64,000 nucleotides of DNA from Nostoc mirabile CHAB5784 (GTDB taxonomy: Bacteria; Cyanobacteriota; Cyanobacteriia; Cyanobacteriales; Nostocaceae), in the NCBI RefSeq assembly GCF_020829645.1, contig NZ_JAIVFS010000031.1, positions 27,128 to 91,127 on the forward strand, read 5' to 3'. The notes under the pieces were generated by a model. The model worked only from the letters and a program-made list of their open reading frames with translations. It did no database searches and was not told the origin of the DNA. This document shows, piece after piece, positions 33,244 to 43,300 of this stretch (the first letter of the stretch is position 1; every line of letters starts with the position of its first letter). The position numbers were made by a program, and so were the translations under genes.

Positions 33244-34152
33244 ATGTCCACTCAACCCACAATCCAAAGCATATACACCGATGGTGCTTGCACCGGAAAT
33301 CCTGGCCCTGGCGGTTGGGGAGTTGTCGTCTATTTTAGCGATGGTTCAATCCACGAAATGGGCGATGCATCCCCTCATACCACTAATAATAAAATGGAAA
33401 TGCAAGCTGCGATCGCAGCCCTCCAATTCCTGCAAACATCTCAACAAACCCAACCCATCATCCTTCATACCGATAGCGAATACCTAATTAACTGCGTTAC
33501 CAAGTGGGTGAAAGGATGGAAAAAGAAAGGCTGGAAAAAGTCAGATGGTAAACCCGTCCAAAATCAAGAGCTTTTGGAAACTCTTGATGAACTCAATACC
33601 CAACAGGTAAAATGGCAACACGTTAGGGGACATTCTGGTAACATAGGTAACGAACGTTGTGATGCGATCGCTCGCACATACGCCAGTGGTAAAATTCCTT
33701 CGCTACAACAATTAACTCCTGCAAATTTTTATAAATCTTTACCTTCCACAAATGACCTAAATGTAGCAAAAGTAGCTGATTATGAAAAAAACTCTCGAAT
33801 AATTAACCAAAGTCCGCAAGAAATCAGTACTTCTGCACCAGAAATAACCGTTATGGAACCATCTACTGGGCCAACTGCGGCCGCAACCGATGAAAAACCG
33901 CCAGAAATGAGGGTTTCGCAACTCCGCAGCTTGGTCGAAACTCTGCGTATCGCTGACGAAATTTCAGAAAAAGGCTACTTAATCACCAGTTCTGAGTTAG
34001 CAGACTTGATGGATGTCCACGCCAGCGCTGTTACCAGTCGGGGAGATCAATGGCGCTGGCGAAACTGGATAGTGTCACGGGTACGCCGTGAAGGAAATCA
34101 AATTCTTTGGGAACTGGAACGCGGGGATCAAGTAGGAGGTGAAGAGGAGTAG
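33244..34152 (+). CDS. rnhA: Ribonuclease H with cyanobacterial C-terminal extension
   Basis: The N-terminal 150 residues form an RNase HI domain: SIYTDGACTGNPGPGGWG (first catalytic Asp), NNKMEMQAAIAAL (Glu), LHTDSEYLINCVTKWVKGW (Asp) and the HVRGHSGNIGNERCD loop (His and Asp). The enzyme degrades RNA in RNA-DNA hybrids. The remaining 150 residues include a linker and a conserved segment SSELADLMDVHASAVTSRGDQW...WIVSRVRREGNQILWELE, resembling a small DNA-binding-like domain seen in cyanobacterial proteins. The frame is open from 33223, but the ATG at 33244 starts directly before the domain (MSTQPTIQSIYTDGA) and is preferred. Confidence 0.9.
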   Translation: MSTQPTIQSIYTDGACTGNPGPGGWGVVVYFSDGSIHEMGDASPHTTNNKMEMQAAIAALQFLQTSQQTQPIILHTDSEYLINCVTKWVKGWKKKGWKKSDGKPVQNQELLETLDELNTQQVKWQHVRGHSGNIGNERCDAIARTYASGKIPSLQQLTPANFYKSLPSTNDLNVAKVADYEKNSRIINQSPQEISTSAPEITVMEPSTGPTAAATDEKPPEMRVSQLRSLVETLRIADEISEKGYLITSSELADLMDVHASAVTSRGDQWRWRNWIVSRVRREGNQILWELERGDQVGGEEE

Positions 34153-34232
34153 GGAGTAGGGAATAGGGAATAGGGAATAGGGAGTAGGGAATAGGGAATT
34201 TCGCTCACTCACCACTCACCACTCACCACTCC
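34153..34232. repeat. GGGAATA/CACTCAC heptamer repeats
   Basis: Runs of GGAATAG and ACCACTC-type heptamers fill the space between the convergent rnhA and cruG genes. No hairpin with a T-tail is seen. Confidence 0.7.
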
Positions 34233-35471
34233 CTACTCCCCCTCTTTTGCACTATACTTGCGTCCCCGCCACTCGCGTGGCTTGCGGAACGCAGATAAGA
34301 AGATTCGCAGTACAGCTAAGGGATCAGCCAAAGGGGAAAGCCAGAATAACCAGCCGCCTTTTGCGCTTTTGCGATCGTAAGAAGGTGCGATCGCAATTAG
34401 CATAGCAAAGCGAATTACCACCAAGAATAAATTTAGTCCTAGCAGAAGGAGTGGGGGAGTAGGTAGAGACGCGATTAATCGCGTCTGTAGCGAGTACGAA
34501 AGTGGGGGAGAAATCAACAAAAAAGTAAGGATTATTAAAAGGGGTAGACCTTGAACAGATGTGAGTAGCCATAAATCTCCCCACAACTGCGAACGAGAAG
34601 TTGCGTCTTTGAGGTCGAGGCTCCGCCCCCACTCCTTCCACGTCTCCATCGCCCCTTCATACATCCTTACTTTCAGCACCTTTGCGCCATCTAAAAAGCC
34701 CACCTTATACCCTTGAACAGCAATATTTCGTGCCAAAGTGACATCATCACAAAAAGAACCACTCGCACTGCTATAGCCACCCACAGCAGCTAAAACGGAG
34801 CGACGACACAAAAAACACTGCCCATTTGCCATCACCCGTTCTGGCTGCTCTGTATTGATCCCAGCCGGGTCAAATCGGTAAAGCAAAGTCATCAACAAAG
34901 CCGGTTGTAGCCAGCACTCTCCCGGATATTTGAGGATGAACTGGGGTGAAAGGGAAACGAGGTCATACCCCTGTGCTTCGGCTGTCTTCACCAAACCAGC
35001 AACCAAACCAGGATGCGGTTGAATATCAGCATCCAGCCCTAAAAACCACTGACTACGCTCAGAGCTAAATAGAAAACCGTTATGCAACGCCCAAGGACGC
35101 CCCACCCAACCAGAAGGTAAGGGGTCATCTGTCATCACGCGAAAGCGCGGATCTTTCTGCTGTGTCGCTTTTACCAAGTCGGGCGTACCATCAGCAGACT
35201 TGCTGTCTACAACAATAATTTCCCTAACTTCGTAGCTTTGATGACTTAAACCAGCTAACAATGGGCTAATGCGAAGCGCCTCGTTCAGCGTGGGAACGAC
35301 GACGCTAACCTTACCCAAAAGCTCCAGTGTCGGCTGTTGCGGTTCTATTGGAGGAAGGCGTCTTGGCCCCTTTAGCAGGCGCGAAAACAGAATTGCCGTT
35401 GCTGGTACTTGGATAAGTAGCAATAAAAGTGAGATGGTGCTTTCTACTATCAAAGCGTTGTCATTAGTCAT
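34233..35471 (-). CDS. cruG: Carotenoid 2'-O-glycosyltransferase CruG-like
   Basis: The 412-residue family 2 glycosyltransferase has one N-terminal membrane helix. The GT-A domain shows VSVVVPTLNEALRISPLLAGL, IIVVDSKSADGTPDL and the metal motif FLGLDADIQPHPGL. A YSSASGSFCDDVTLARN segment and C-terminal membrane helices follow. With cruF it makes the glycosylated psi end of myxol/oscillol-type carotenoids in cyanobacterial membranes. The cruF gene lies just upstream on the same strand, the usual pairing. Residues SYSLQTRLIASLPTPPL in the C-terminal membrane region come from a 51-bp in-frame repeat insertion (34450-34510), which lengthens the protein by 17 residues. Confidence 0.85.
   Translation of the reverse strand: MTNDNALIVESTISLLLLLIQVPATAILFSRLLKGPRRLPPIEPQQPTLELLGKVSVVVPTLNEALRISPLLAGLSHQSYEVREIIVVDSKSADGTPDLVKATQQKDPRFRVMTDDPLPSGWVGRPWALHNGFLFSSERSQWFLGLDADIQPHPGLVAGLVKTAEAQGYDLVSLSPQFILKYPGECWLQPALLMTLLYRFDPAGINTEQPERVMANGQCFLCRRSVLAAVGGYSSASGSFCDDVTLARNIAVQGYKVGFLDGAKVLKVRMYEGAMETWKEWGRSLDLKDATSRSQLWGDLWLLTSVQGLPLLIILTFLLISPPLSYSLQTRLIASLPTPPLLLLGLNLFLVVIRFAMLIAIAPSYDRKSAKGGWLFWLSPLADPLAVLRIFLSAFRKPREWRGRKYSAKEGE
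34450..34510. repeat. Palindromic repeat inserted in cruG, flanked by 10-bp direct repeats
   Basis: AGTGGGGGAG occurs at 34450-34459 and 34501-34510. Between them lies the dispersed palindrome GAGACGCGATTAATCGCGTCT (34466-34486) and flanking bases. Insert plus one direct repeat is 51 bp, or 17 codons. The same palindrome occurs three times at 38351-38444 and in variants near 18973 and 32665. Confidence 0.8.
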
Positions 35472-35914
35472 TAGTCATTAGTCATTGGTCATTAGTCACT
35501 TGTACTGAGCGAAGCCGAAGTATTAGTCAAAATAATTCGTAATTTATAATTCGTAATTCGTAATTATTACCCCACGACTGAAGTCGGGGGCCTAATTGAG
35601 GAATAAATTTATTTGTCTCCATAAAATGTTAGTTAGTTGCTCTGTACCTTTAATTACGAATTACGAATTACGAATTAGTAATTATTTGGTCATTAGTCAT
35701 TAGTCACTTGTACTGAGCGTTCGCGTAGCGTCTCGTAGAGAAGCCGAAGTATTAGTCATTAGTCATTGGGCATTGGGAAAGAGGAGGCAGTTCTTGCTGG
35801 AGCCAGAAGGCAGAAGTTCTAAAATGTTTGAATTTTGAATTTTGAATTTTGAATTGATTTCTCCCCCCACTCCCCACTCCCCACTCCCCACTCCCCACTC
35901 CCTAATTTATTGAC
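35472..35914. repeat. Heptamer repeat-filled space between cruF and cruG
   Basis: These 443 bp consist largely of TCATTAG heptamers (from 35463, 35694 and 35754), AATTCGT/ATTACGA heptamers (35535-35570, 35650-35680), a TGAATTT run and a CCCCACT run (35862-35902). A copy of the GCGTTCGCGTAGCGTCTCG repeat is at about 35718. No gene is seen. The distance may split cruF and cruG into two transcripts. Confidence 0.7.
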
Positions 35915-36826
35915 TTATTTCAAGGCAACTTTAACGCTTCTTGCCACCGAGACTTCCTTGCTTGCTGGTTCAACAGCAACTGGAGTGGGTGTGGTTGAAC
36001 TGCTTAACCACAGCGCCACAGCAGGAGTCACACCAAAGAATAAGCCAAGCAACACAGGGATGGAGAATCCAGCGGCCAAGCTTAGTCCGGCGGCGAAGGC
36101 AAAGTTAGTTAAATAAACGACTAAGGGTAGATTTAGTTGCGATCGCTCTAATTTAATCGAAGCGTTTCTCCACAACAATCCTGCCACAGTCATAAACAGG
36201 GCACTAGTGCCAAACCAACCTGCATAGTTCTGGTAAGGTGTGCCAAAGAAAGCTCCTGGGTGTTCCCAATACCAAAAAGGTAGAGAAGTTTGACTCATCG
36301 CTGGCTCAAGGGCAAAATCCCAGCAAGTGAAGAGTAAAGCACCAACGGCTATAGCCGCAATATGGCGTCCCAAACTGGGTTTTTGTGCCACTTTTAAACC
36401 AGTTCTCGCAATTAAATAAGAGGACAGCCCAACATAGAACCAAGATAAAGGAATTGTGAAAGGAACTAGCCCCGCAATCTTATAACCTAAGCCACTCAAG
36501 TAGCTATAATCACCAAATGGAAAACCTGTGCTGGTTCCCAGTAGTTCACTCCCCAAGGAGATAAACATAGCCGGCAGCATAAATGCTAGCCAAGTTCGCA
36601 ATCCCAGCGTCCGGTAGGCATAAATAGAGACAGCTATTGTCCCCAAGATGATATCAACTACACCGCCACCTGCCATACTTAACTGTACGGCAGTTTCTCC
36701 AACCTGCGATAAGTTGAAAATTATTTCGGCATTAGGTACGACCAGTAGCATCCCTACCAGTCCAAAGGCTTTTGACACGATATGACCAATGAGGCATACG
36801 CCTTCAGCAATAACAAGTTGTCTCAT
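35915..36826 (-). CDS. cruF: Gamma-carotene 1'-hydroxylase CruF-like membrane protein
   Basis: The 303-residue, highly hydrophobic protein with seven or eight membrane segments matches the DUF422/CruF carotenoid hydratase type. Conserved-looking polar segments are GSELLGTSTGFPFGDYSYL, GLVPFTIPLSWFYVG, CWDFALEPAMSQTSLPFWYW and the FFGTPYQNYAGWFGTS loop. CruF adds water across the 1',2' double bond of the psi end group, before CruG glycosylates it. Position next to cruG supports the call. The short charged C-terminus (SKEVSVARSVKVALK) is less conserved. Confidence 0.85.
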   Translation of the reverse strand: MRQLVIAEGVCLIGHIVSKAFGLVGMLLVVPNAEIIFNLSQVGETAVQLSMAGGGVVDIILGTIAVSIYAYRTLGLRTWLAFMLPAMFISLGSELLGTSTGFPFGDYSYLSGLGYKIAGLVPFTIPLSWFYVGLSSYLIARTGLKVAQKPSLGRHIAAIAVGALLFTCWDFALEPAMSQTSLPFWYWEHPGAFFGTPYQNYAGWFGTSALFMTVAGLLWRNASIKLERSQLNLPLVVYLTNFAFAAGLSLAAGFSIPVLLGLFFGVTPAVALWLSSSTTPTPVAVEPASKEVSVARSVKVALK

Positions 36827-37253
36827 GATAATTCCTTAACAAGATGTGACACGCGGCTACTCGGCTGCTAACAGTTTACAAATGTTTAACAACATATTTA
36901 AATACTTTGTACCGCAATTCTCTACAAACTTGTTTGGCTTTTTTAGGAAGAGCATAACAGCTTACTGATTGAAGCTATAAGAAAGAAATATGATGATAAA
37001 CTTACTATTCTAAGCTATATAGTCAAAATCTATATAATTTCATCTGCAAAAACTCCTGGTTTCTTGTCCCACTGATACACGTATGATGAACAACTCCTTC
37101 CATACAGGTATCTCGTTGAGGCAGGACAAGCATCAGAGATTAAGAAAGCCCTACAGTAAGTGTGAAGAATGACACATTTATCCCAAAAAATTACGGCAGT
37201 GGCTACTAGGTATACCGTAATCTAGAGGTTGTCGATGAACAACTTCTAATTTA
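36827..37253. other. Divergent intergenic region cruF / potD
   Basis: These 427 bp separate divergent genes and must hold both promoters. The half next to cruF is AT-rich. I see no strong palindrome, hairpin or repeat cluster, and no open frame of note. Confidence 0.5.
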
Positions 37254-38339
37254 ATGACTAACAGACGGGAATTTTTCAAAGGGGTGGCAGCGCTTTCTGG
37301 CTTATCTTTAGCTGGTTGTGGCTGGAGGCTAGCTGAAGTCCGTGCTAATTCTAATACTTCGGGTCAACGTGACCAACTTTATATCTTTACCTGGACGCAA
37401 TATACTGACAACCAATTATTGAAAACCTTTAGCACCCAAATCGGTATGAAAGTGCTAGCGGATGTTTATGATTCCAATGATGTCATGCTAGCTAAATTGC
37501 AAGCTGGAGGCGGTGGCACTTATAGCATCATCTACCCATCCGATTACATGGTGCAGAAGATGGTAAAGAAAGGTTTATTAACAGAAATAGATCACGATCG
37601 CTTAATCGGTTTAGAGAATTTATTCCCCCGGTTTCAGAATCCTAGCTATGACCCCAATAACCGATATAGCATTCCTTTTAACTGGGGGACAACAGGTTTA
37701 CTTTACAATTCCGAAAAAATCAAAGATGCACCACAAGACTGGGATTACCTTTGGCAAAACCAAAAGCAACTTAATCAGCAGATGACATTGCTCAATGATG
37801 TTCGAGAAGTGATGGGTGCGACATTACGGATGCTAGGTTACTCTTACAACTCAAAAAATGAACAAGAAATCAAACAAGCTTATGAAAAGTTGAAAGTGCT
37901 AAAACCTGCGATCGCACGTTTTGACACAGACGCTTGGCAAAATCAAATTCTAGCAGGAGATTTACTATTGGCAATGTGCTATTCAGCAGATGCCGTGAGA
38001 ATCTCTCAAGAAAACCCTAAACTCAAATATGTAATTCCTCGCAGTGGTTCTTCATTATGGACAGACAGTATTGTAATTCCTAAAACAGCCCCCAACCAGG
38101 CTGGAGCCTATGCTTGGATTAACATGATTTTGCAACCAGAATTAGCAGCCCAAATCAGTCAACGCCTGAATATTTCTACGCCTAATAGTGCTGGATTTGA
38201 GCAATTGCCAAAAACAATCCAAAATAATCCTAATTTATTTCCCTCAGAGTCACTTTTAGCAAATTGTGAACGTGTTACTCCTGTAGGAGAATTTGAAGAG
38301 GTTTACGATCGCTATTGGACTCAATTAACTAGCGGCTAA
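37254..38339 (+). CDS. potD: Polyamine-type ABC substrate-binding protein
   Basis: The 361-residue protein begins MTNRREFFKGVAALSG with a twin-arginine motif followed by LAGC, a lipobox. The mature domain follows the PotD/PotF pattern: LYIFTWTQYTDNQLLKTFST, then DSNDVMLAKLQAGG, IIYPSDYMVQKMVKKGLL, IPFNWGTTGLLYNSEKI and MCYSADAVRISQENP. It captures spermidine/putrescine-like ligands in the periplasm. A PotB-type permease gene follows 119 bp downstream after a palindromic repeat cluster. Other substrates of this fold are possible. No potA or potC is in the window. Confidence 0.82.
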   Translation: MTNRREFFKGVAALSGLSLAGCGWRLAEVRANSNTSGQRDQLYIFTWTQYTDNQLLKTFSTQIGMKVLADVYDSNDVMLAKLQAGGGGTYSIIYPSDYMVQKMVKKGLLTEIDHDRLIGLENLFPRFQNPSYDPNNRYSIPFNWGTTGLLYNSEKIKDAPQDWDYLWQNQKQLNQQMTLLNDVREVMGATLRMLGYSYNSKNEQEIKQAYEKLKVLKPAIARFDTDAWQNQILAGDLLLAMCYSADAVRISQENPKLKYVIPRSGSSLWTDSIVIPKTAPNQAGAYAWINMILQPELAAQISQRLNISTPNSAGFEQLPKTIQNNPNLFPSESLLANCERVTPVGEFEEVYDRYWTQLTSG

Positions 38340-38350
38340 AATAGTTAGGA

Positions 38351-38444
38351 GAGACGCGATTAATCGCGTCTGTACAGGAGTTAGGAGTAGAGACGCGATT
38401 AATCGCGTCTGTACAGGAGTTAGAAGACGCGATTAATCGCGTCT
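38351..38444. repeat. Three palindromes GACGCGATTAATCGCGTC between potD and potB
   Basis: Near-identical palindromes lie at 38351-38371, 38390-38410 and 38425-38444, the first two each followed by TGTACAGGAGTTAG. In the transcript they would form three successive 9-bp-stem hairpins within the operon, which could lower expression of the permease. Confidence 0.8.
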
Positions 38445-38458
38445 GTTAGGAGTTATAA

Positions 38459-39355
38459 ATGGTGAATTTTCAAAAAAGTGATATTTCTAAAATAGAAGAA
38501 TTGCAACGCCCACGACCGAATTGGCTCCAACCTTTGGTATTACTTGCACCATCTGGCATTTGGTTATTACTTTTATTGGTGCTGCCAACTTTAATAATTT
38601 TCCAGTTAAGTTTAGTTGCAGACATCCAACCAGGAGATTTGGTCAATCCCAACGGATTCAAAAATTACATCCGCATATTTGACCCTCTTTATGTGCAAGT
38701 AATTTTGCGATCGCTATTTTTTGCATTTGGTACTACAATAATTTGTTTAATTTTGGGTTTCCCCGTTGCCTATTGGATTGCTCAGATAGCGCCGCAACGT
38801 TGGCGGAATTTGCTGCTATTAGCCTTTGTCTTGCCTTTGTGGACTTCCTCGTTACTCCGTTCCTATGCTTGGATTACAATTCTTCGTCCTAGTGGTTTAT
38901 TGAACAGTTTACTCAGCAATTTAGGCTTGCCTACTTTGCAATTACTTAACCAGAGTCAAGCTGTATTTATTGGTATGAGTTACAGCTTGTTACCCTATAT
39001 GGTTTTGATTTTATATGCTTCTCTCGAAAAGCTAGACAAGCGGTTGTTAGAAGCAGCTGCTGATTTAGGTGCAAATCCGGTGGAAACTTTTTGGCAAGTA
39101 ACCGTACCGCAAATTTTTCCTGGAATTGCGGCTGCTTCTATGCTTGTATTCATCACAGGCTTGGGGGATTTTGTCGATCCAGAATTACTTGGTGGTGCTT
39201 CTAGTATGACGGCGGCGCGGTTAGTTTATAACCAGTTTCTGGGAGCAACGCAAAATTGGGGATTTGGTTCAGCTTTGAGTATGACATTAATTTTGCTTGT
39301 TAGTATTGCGATCGCACTTTTAATTAAGTTTGGTGAGGCTGCACCCAAACGCTAA
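38459..39355 (+). CDS. potB: Polyamine-type ABC transporter permease
   Basis: The 298-residue protein has about six membrane helices and the cytoplasmic EAA loop EAAADLGANPVETFWQVTVPQ followed by IFPGIAAASMLVFITGLGDF, diagnostic of PotB-type permeases. N-terminal residues 1-24 are cytoplasmic, followed by LLAPSGIWLLLLLVLPTLII. It would pair with a PotC-type permease and a PotA ATPase, neither of which lies here. The next gene is an unrelated Uma2 protein. Confidence 0.85.
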   Translation: MVNFQKSDISKIEELQRPRPNWLQPLVLLAPSGIWLLLLLVLPTLIIFQLSLVADIQPGDLVNPNGFKNYIRIFDPLYVQVILRSLFFAFGTTIICLILGFPVAYWIAQIAPQRWRNLLLLAFVLPLWTSSLLRSYAWITILRPSGLLNSLLSNLGLPTLQLLNQSQAVFIGMSYSLLPYMVLILYASLEKLDKRLLEAAADLGANPVETFWQVTVPQIFPGIAAASMLVFITGLGDFVDPELLGGASSMTAARLVYNQFLGATQNWGFGSALSMTLILLVSIAIALLIKFGEAAPKR

Positions 39356-39409
39356 ACTTTCCGCCACTCATTTATAATAAGGGTATCAAACGCCAGCGAG
39401 ACAACGGTT

Positions 39410-40114
39410 ATGCTCTCACCTGATCTCAAAAATGCGTTACCAACTACTGATGAACTTCCCTGTTCAGACGATACGCCAGTGGATAACGAAGATCAAAATT
39501 TTTTGCCCAATATTTTACTCTTCTTACTCAACTCCATTTGGGCAAATCGTATGGATTGGTACTTCGGGGTAGATATGGCATTATATCACACGACAGGAGT
39601 AAATTCTAGAGTACCTGTAGTGCCAGATGCTTTTTTAAGTGTGGGAGTAGAACGGAAAAAGGGTGGCAAATCACGCAAAAGTTACGCGGTTTGGGAAGAA
39701 AATGGGGTAGTTCCAATATTCACATTAGAAATGGTATCCCACACCCCCGGAGGTGAATATGATGAGAAGCTAGATATATACAAAAAACTCGGTGTATTGT
39801 ACTACGTAATTTATAACCCTGAGTTTTGGCGACGCGACCAACATCAACCATTTGAAGTGTATAAGTTAATAGATAGAAATTACCAACTACAAATAGGTGA
39901 ACCTTATTTGATGCCAGAGTTGGGGTTAGGTATTGGGCGACACCAAGCTGTAATTGCCGGGATACAACAGGAGTTTTTATGTTGGTATGATGAGCAAGGA
40001 AATCGCTATTTGACAGATGCAGAACAGGCAGAACAGCAGCGACAAAGGGCCGAACAATTAGCGCAGTATTTACGTTCTCTAGGTGTAGATCCAAATAATC
40101 TACCTGGTAATTAA
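39410..40114 (+). CDS. Uma2-family (DUF820) putative endonuclease
   Basis: The 234-residue protein has the cyanobacterial Uma2 fold pattern of a restriction-like PD-(D/E)xK core: VPVVPDAFLSVGVE, then FTLEMVSHTPGGEYDEKLDIYKKLGVLYYVIY. Asp/Glu residues and the DEKLDIYKKLGV segment are in family positions. A C-terminal Gln/Glu-rich helix (AEQAEQQRQRAEQLAQYLRSLG) is also common in the family. Such genes occur in large numbers in cyanobacterial genomes and their role (nuclease, transposition-linked or regulatory) is not established. Confidence 0.85.
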   Translation: MLSPDLKNALPTTDELPCSDDTPVDNEDQNFLPNILLFLLNSIWANRMDWYFGVDMALYHTTGVNSRVPVVPDAFLSVGVERKKGGKSRKSYAVWEENGVVPIFTLEMVSHTPGGEYDEKLDIYKKLGVLYYVIYNPEFWRRDQHQPFEVYKLIDRNYQLQIGEPYLMPELGLGIGRHQAVIAGIQQEFLCWYDEQGNRYLTDAEQAEQQRQRAEQLAQYLRSLGVDPNNLPGN

Positions 40115-40301
40115 GGCGATGGTATTTACCAAAATATCAAACCGCAACACGATAGTCATTAGTTCTTGAGATACCACGCCCACTCTTTAAGGTGGTTTTA
40201 ATCAGAAATTTTTTTCGGACACCTTAGGGAAGCAGACAAAGCCCGGTACGAGGTATGTACCAAAAAACAATGAGCAATGACTAATGACCAATGACAAATG
40301 A
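40115..40301. repeat. TCATTAG/TGACTAA heptamer repeats
   Basis: The space between convergent Uma2 and pixL genes ends in TGACTAATGACCAATGAC-type heptamers that run into the last codons of pixL. No terminator hairpin is obvious. Confidence 0.6.
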
Positions 40302-43300
40302 CTAATGACTAATGACTAAATGGTTTAAATCATCCGTATTACTGTTAATTAACTCCTTAATTGTAGAAAGAAACTCATGCTCTAAATAAGGCTTAGTTAA
40401 GTAAGCCTTTGCACCCAATTCTTGAGCAAGCTGGCGATGTTTTTCAGCGCTGCGAGAAGTGAGAATCACGACAGGTTTTTTTGCTAAATCGGGGTATTGA
40501 CGGAAATTGCCCAACAACTCAAAACCATTCATTCGTGGCATCTCTAAATCAGAGATGACAACTTGTATTTCTGGATGTAACTGTAACTTTTCTAAAGCTT
40601 CTACACCATTTTGAGCCTGTATTACTTGATAACCAGATTTTTGCAGTGTGAGAGAGATAGTTTGGCGCAGACTAATTGCGTCATCTACTACTAAAACAAC
40701 TTTTGGTAATTTATTATCTGGCTCTTGAGAATAACTGGGTTGGGTTTCTATAGATGATTTATTATCTCCTTCTTGAGAGTAACTGGGTTGGGTTTCTATA
40801 GTTGTTGTGGAAGCAGATGCAGCAAGTAATGGTGTAGATAAAAAAGTATGTCCTGATATCGCTAAGGCTTTTTTATTTGACAAAGAAGGTACTGGTAGCG
40901 CCATGACATCAAGTGTTGTTTGTTGAAGCTCGCTAGATACCAGCAATGAAGCATCAATCACTAAAATGAGATTACCATTAGCTAAACTACTACAACCATA
41001 AATGTATTTTGGCGGTGCGATCGCATTTCCTAAAGGTCTGATTACCAATTCTTGTTCACCAATTATTTGGTCAACTTCTAAAGCAAACGTTCCCTGATTT
41101 CGTCGTAGCAATAGCACCGGATTTTTCGCTATGCTTGGGTCGTGAGTACTTGATGTGTTGTATGGAGTAGCACTATTAAAGCATGAATCATTATAATTAA
41201 TCAACTTTGAAAGTTGACGAAGGCTGACCATAGTTTCATCATCGTCTGTATTCCAATGTAAGACTTTTTTACCTTCAATTTCTTTAATCTGCTGTTCAGA
41301 GGGAATCAATATTTTTTCGATACTGTCCAAAAGAAGGGCATAAACAACACCTTTGGCTTGAACTAGCATTAATTTTTCGGTAGTCATAGAAAAAGGAATT
41401 TTGAGTATGAATATTGTTCCTTGGTTGGGTAAGGATTGAACTGAAATTGAACCATTAAGTGCGTTCATCTGAGTCCGCACGATATCTAACCCCATCCCGC
41501 GCCCAGAGATTTCACTGACTTTACCAGCAGTAGAAAATCCAGGGGAAAATATGATATCTAAAAGTTCAGATTCAGCCAGATTAGAAGTATAGGTTATAGT
41601 TTTTTCTTCAGTTTGTATGGGATAAAATTCAGCAGCTTTTCTGCGAATTCTGTCTAAATTCAATCCTTGTCCATCATCCCGAACCTCGATAACAGTTTGG
41701 CTACCCTGATGATAGGCGCGGATTTCGATTAACCCTTGTTCTGGTTTACCAAGCTCTCGGCGAAGTTGCGGAGCTTCAATACCGTGGTCAAAAGCATTAC
41801 GTACTAAATGTAACAAGGGATCGTACAGCTTTTCTGCGATCGCTTTATCAACTAGTACTTCAGTACCAGTAAGTTTCAAGCCTACAAGTTTGGCATGAAC
41901 ATTCCCCAACTTATTTACCATGTGGGGGAAGCGATTCAGGATATTGCCCAAAGGCGACATTCGTGCTTCTACTAAGCTATCTATAATATTAAGAGTTAAA
42001 TTCTCTTGTTTGTCACTAATTTGAGCAGCTTGGCTCACGAGCAAGTCAAGAGACTCTGTGGTTTCTTGTAGTTGCAGTGTCTCTTCTATTGCTTCATGCA
42101 ATGTCATCTGAAAATCTGTATATACATCCATTTCTAAAGAGTCAAAATTCACTGCAAAATTTTGCGTTTGTTGTGAGGCAATATTTTGTATTTGTAATGG
42201 TAAATCACGTAATTCATTTAAAGTTGTTTGGTGTCTAGTGATTTGCTGGATTAATTGGTCAATTATTTCTTTGACTTGTTCATCTTGCAAAGTACGCCGT
42301 TTTTGGTAAATCAACAATTCCCCAGCTAGATAATTGAGGTGTTGCAGTCTCTCTGTATCTACTCGAATAAATGAAGGTTGGCGAAAGTTTTTAGTTTGAA
42401 CATACTCTGATTTATCTTCTATTTCTTTGTTGATTTGTGTAGCTAAATCAGGCATGATTTCAATAGCTGTTTCAGGAACATTTACAACTCCCTGCTCATT
42501 GACAGTTAATGAATTAAGCTTTCCTGAAGAATGATCATTCGTGGTTGTCACCACTTTATCTGAAAGGTTTTCGCTAGCTTCTTCTCCCCATATTGCTTCT
42601 AGTAGGTTCTCAGTTGTTTGAGAAGATACATTAGGTACTTCTTTAATAACTAAGAGCGTTTGTAACTTGGGACTATCAAGCCAATTTTTCTCTTTACTAG
42701 TAACAGGAGGATAGTTTTTATATTCTTGTGCTAATGTATGAATTCGGTTTTGTAATATTTTAATGACTGAGATGTAGCTGTCATATTTGTTAACAGAATA
42801 CTGAAACTTTGTGACGGCAAATAAGATGATTAAAATTATCCCATGTCGATAAATACAAAGACTTTGACTATCTTCTTCATCTTGAACAAAATCAAGAAAC
42901 TTTTTCAGCCAATTATCGATATAATCAAGTAAATTTTCTTTTTCTAATCTGGGAACTATTAAATCAAAATTAAGCTCTACTACTATTTGTATCTCGTGAT
43001 TAAACCAGCCAAAAATGTAGCGAATTACTTTTAAATAAAATTTGGCAGTTGTTGGCTTTACTGATTCGTTTTTATCCTTATCGGATGTAGTGATAAATTG
43101 ATAAAATTGTTCTTCATTGATGACAAATATACTAACAGATGAATTATTTTGTAATTCTCCAGATAACTCATTCTTTACCACTGTTGTGAGTTTTCGCAGA
43201 GCTGGAGAAGTTTTTCCGCCAGATGTGCGATCGCCTTCTAATACCAATTTTTGTGCTTGTTGTAAATCTGCAAGAGCAATTTCGGCAATTTGCTGCACCT

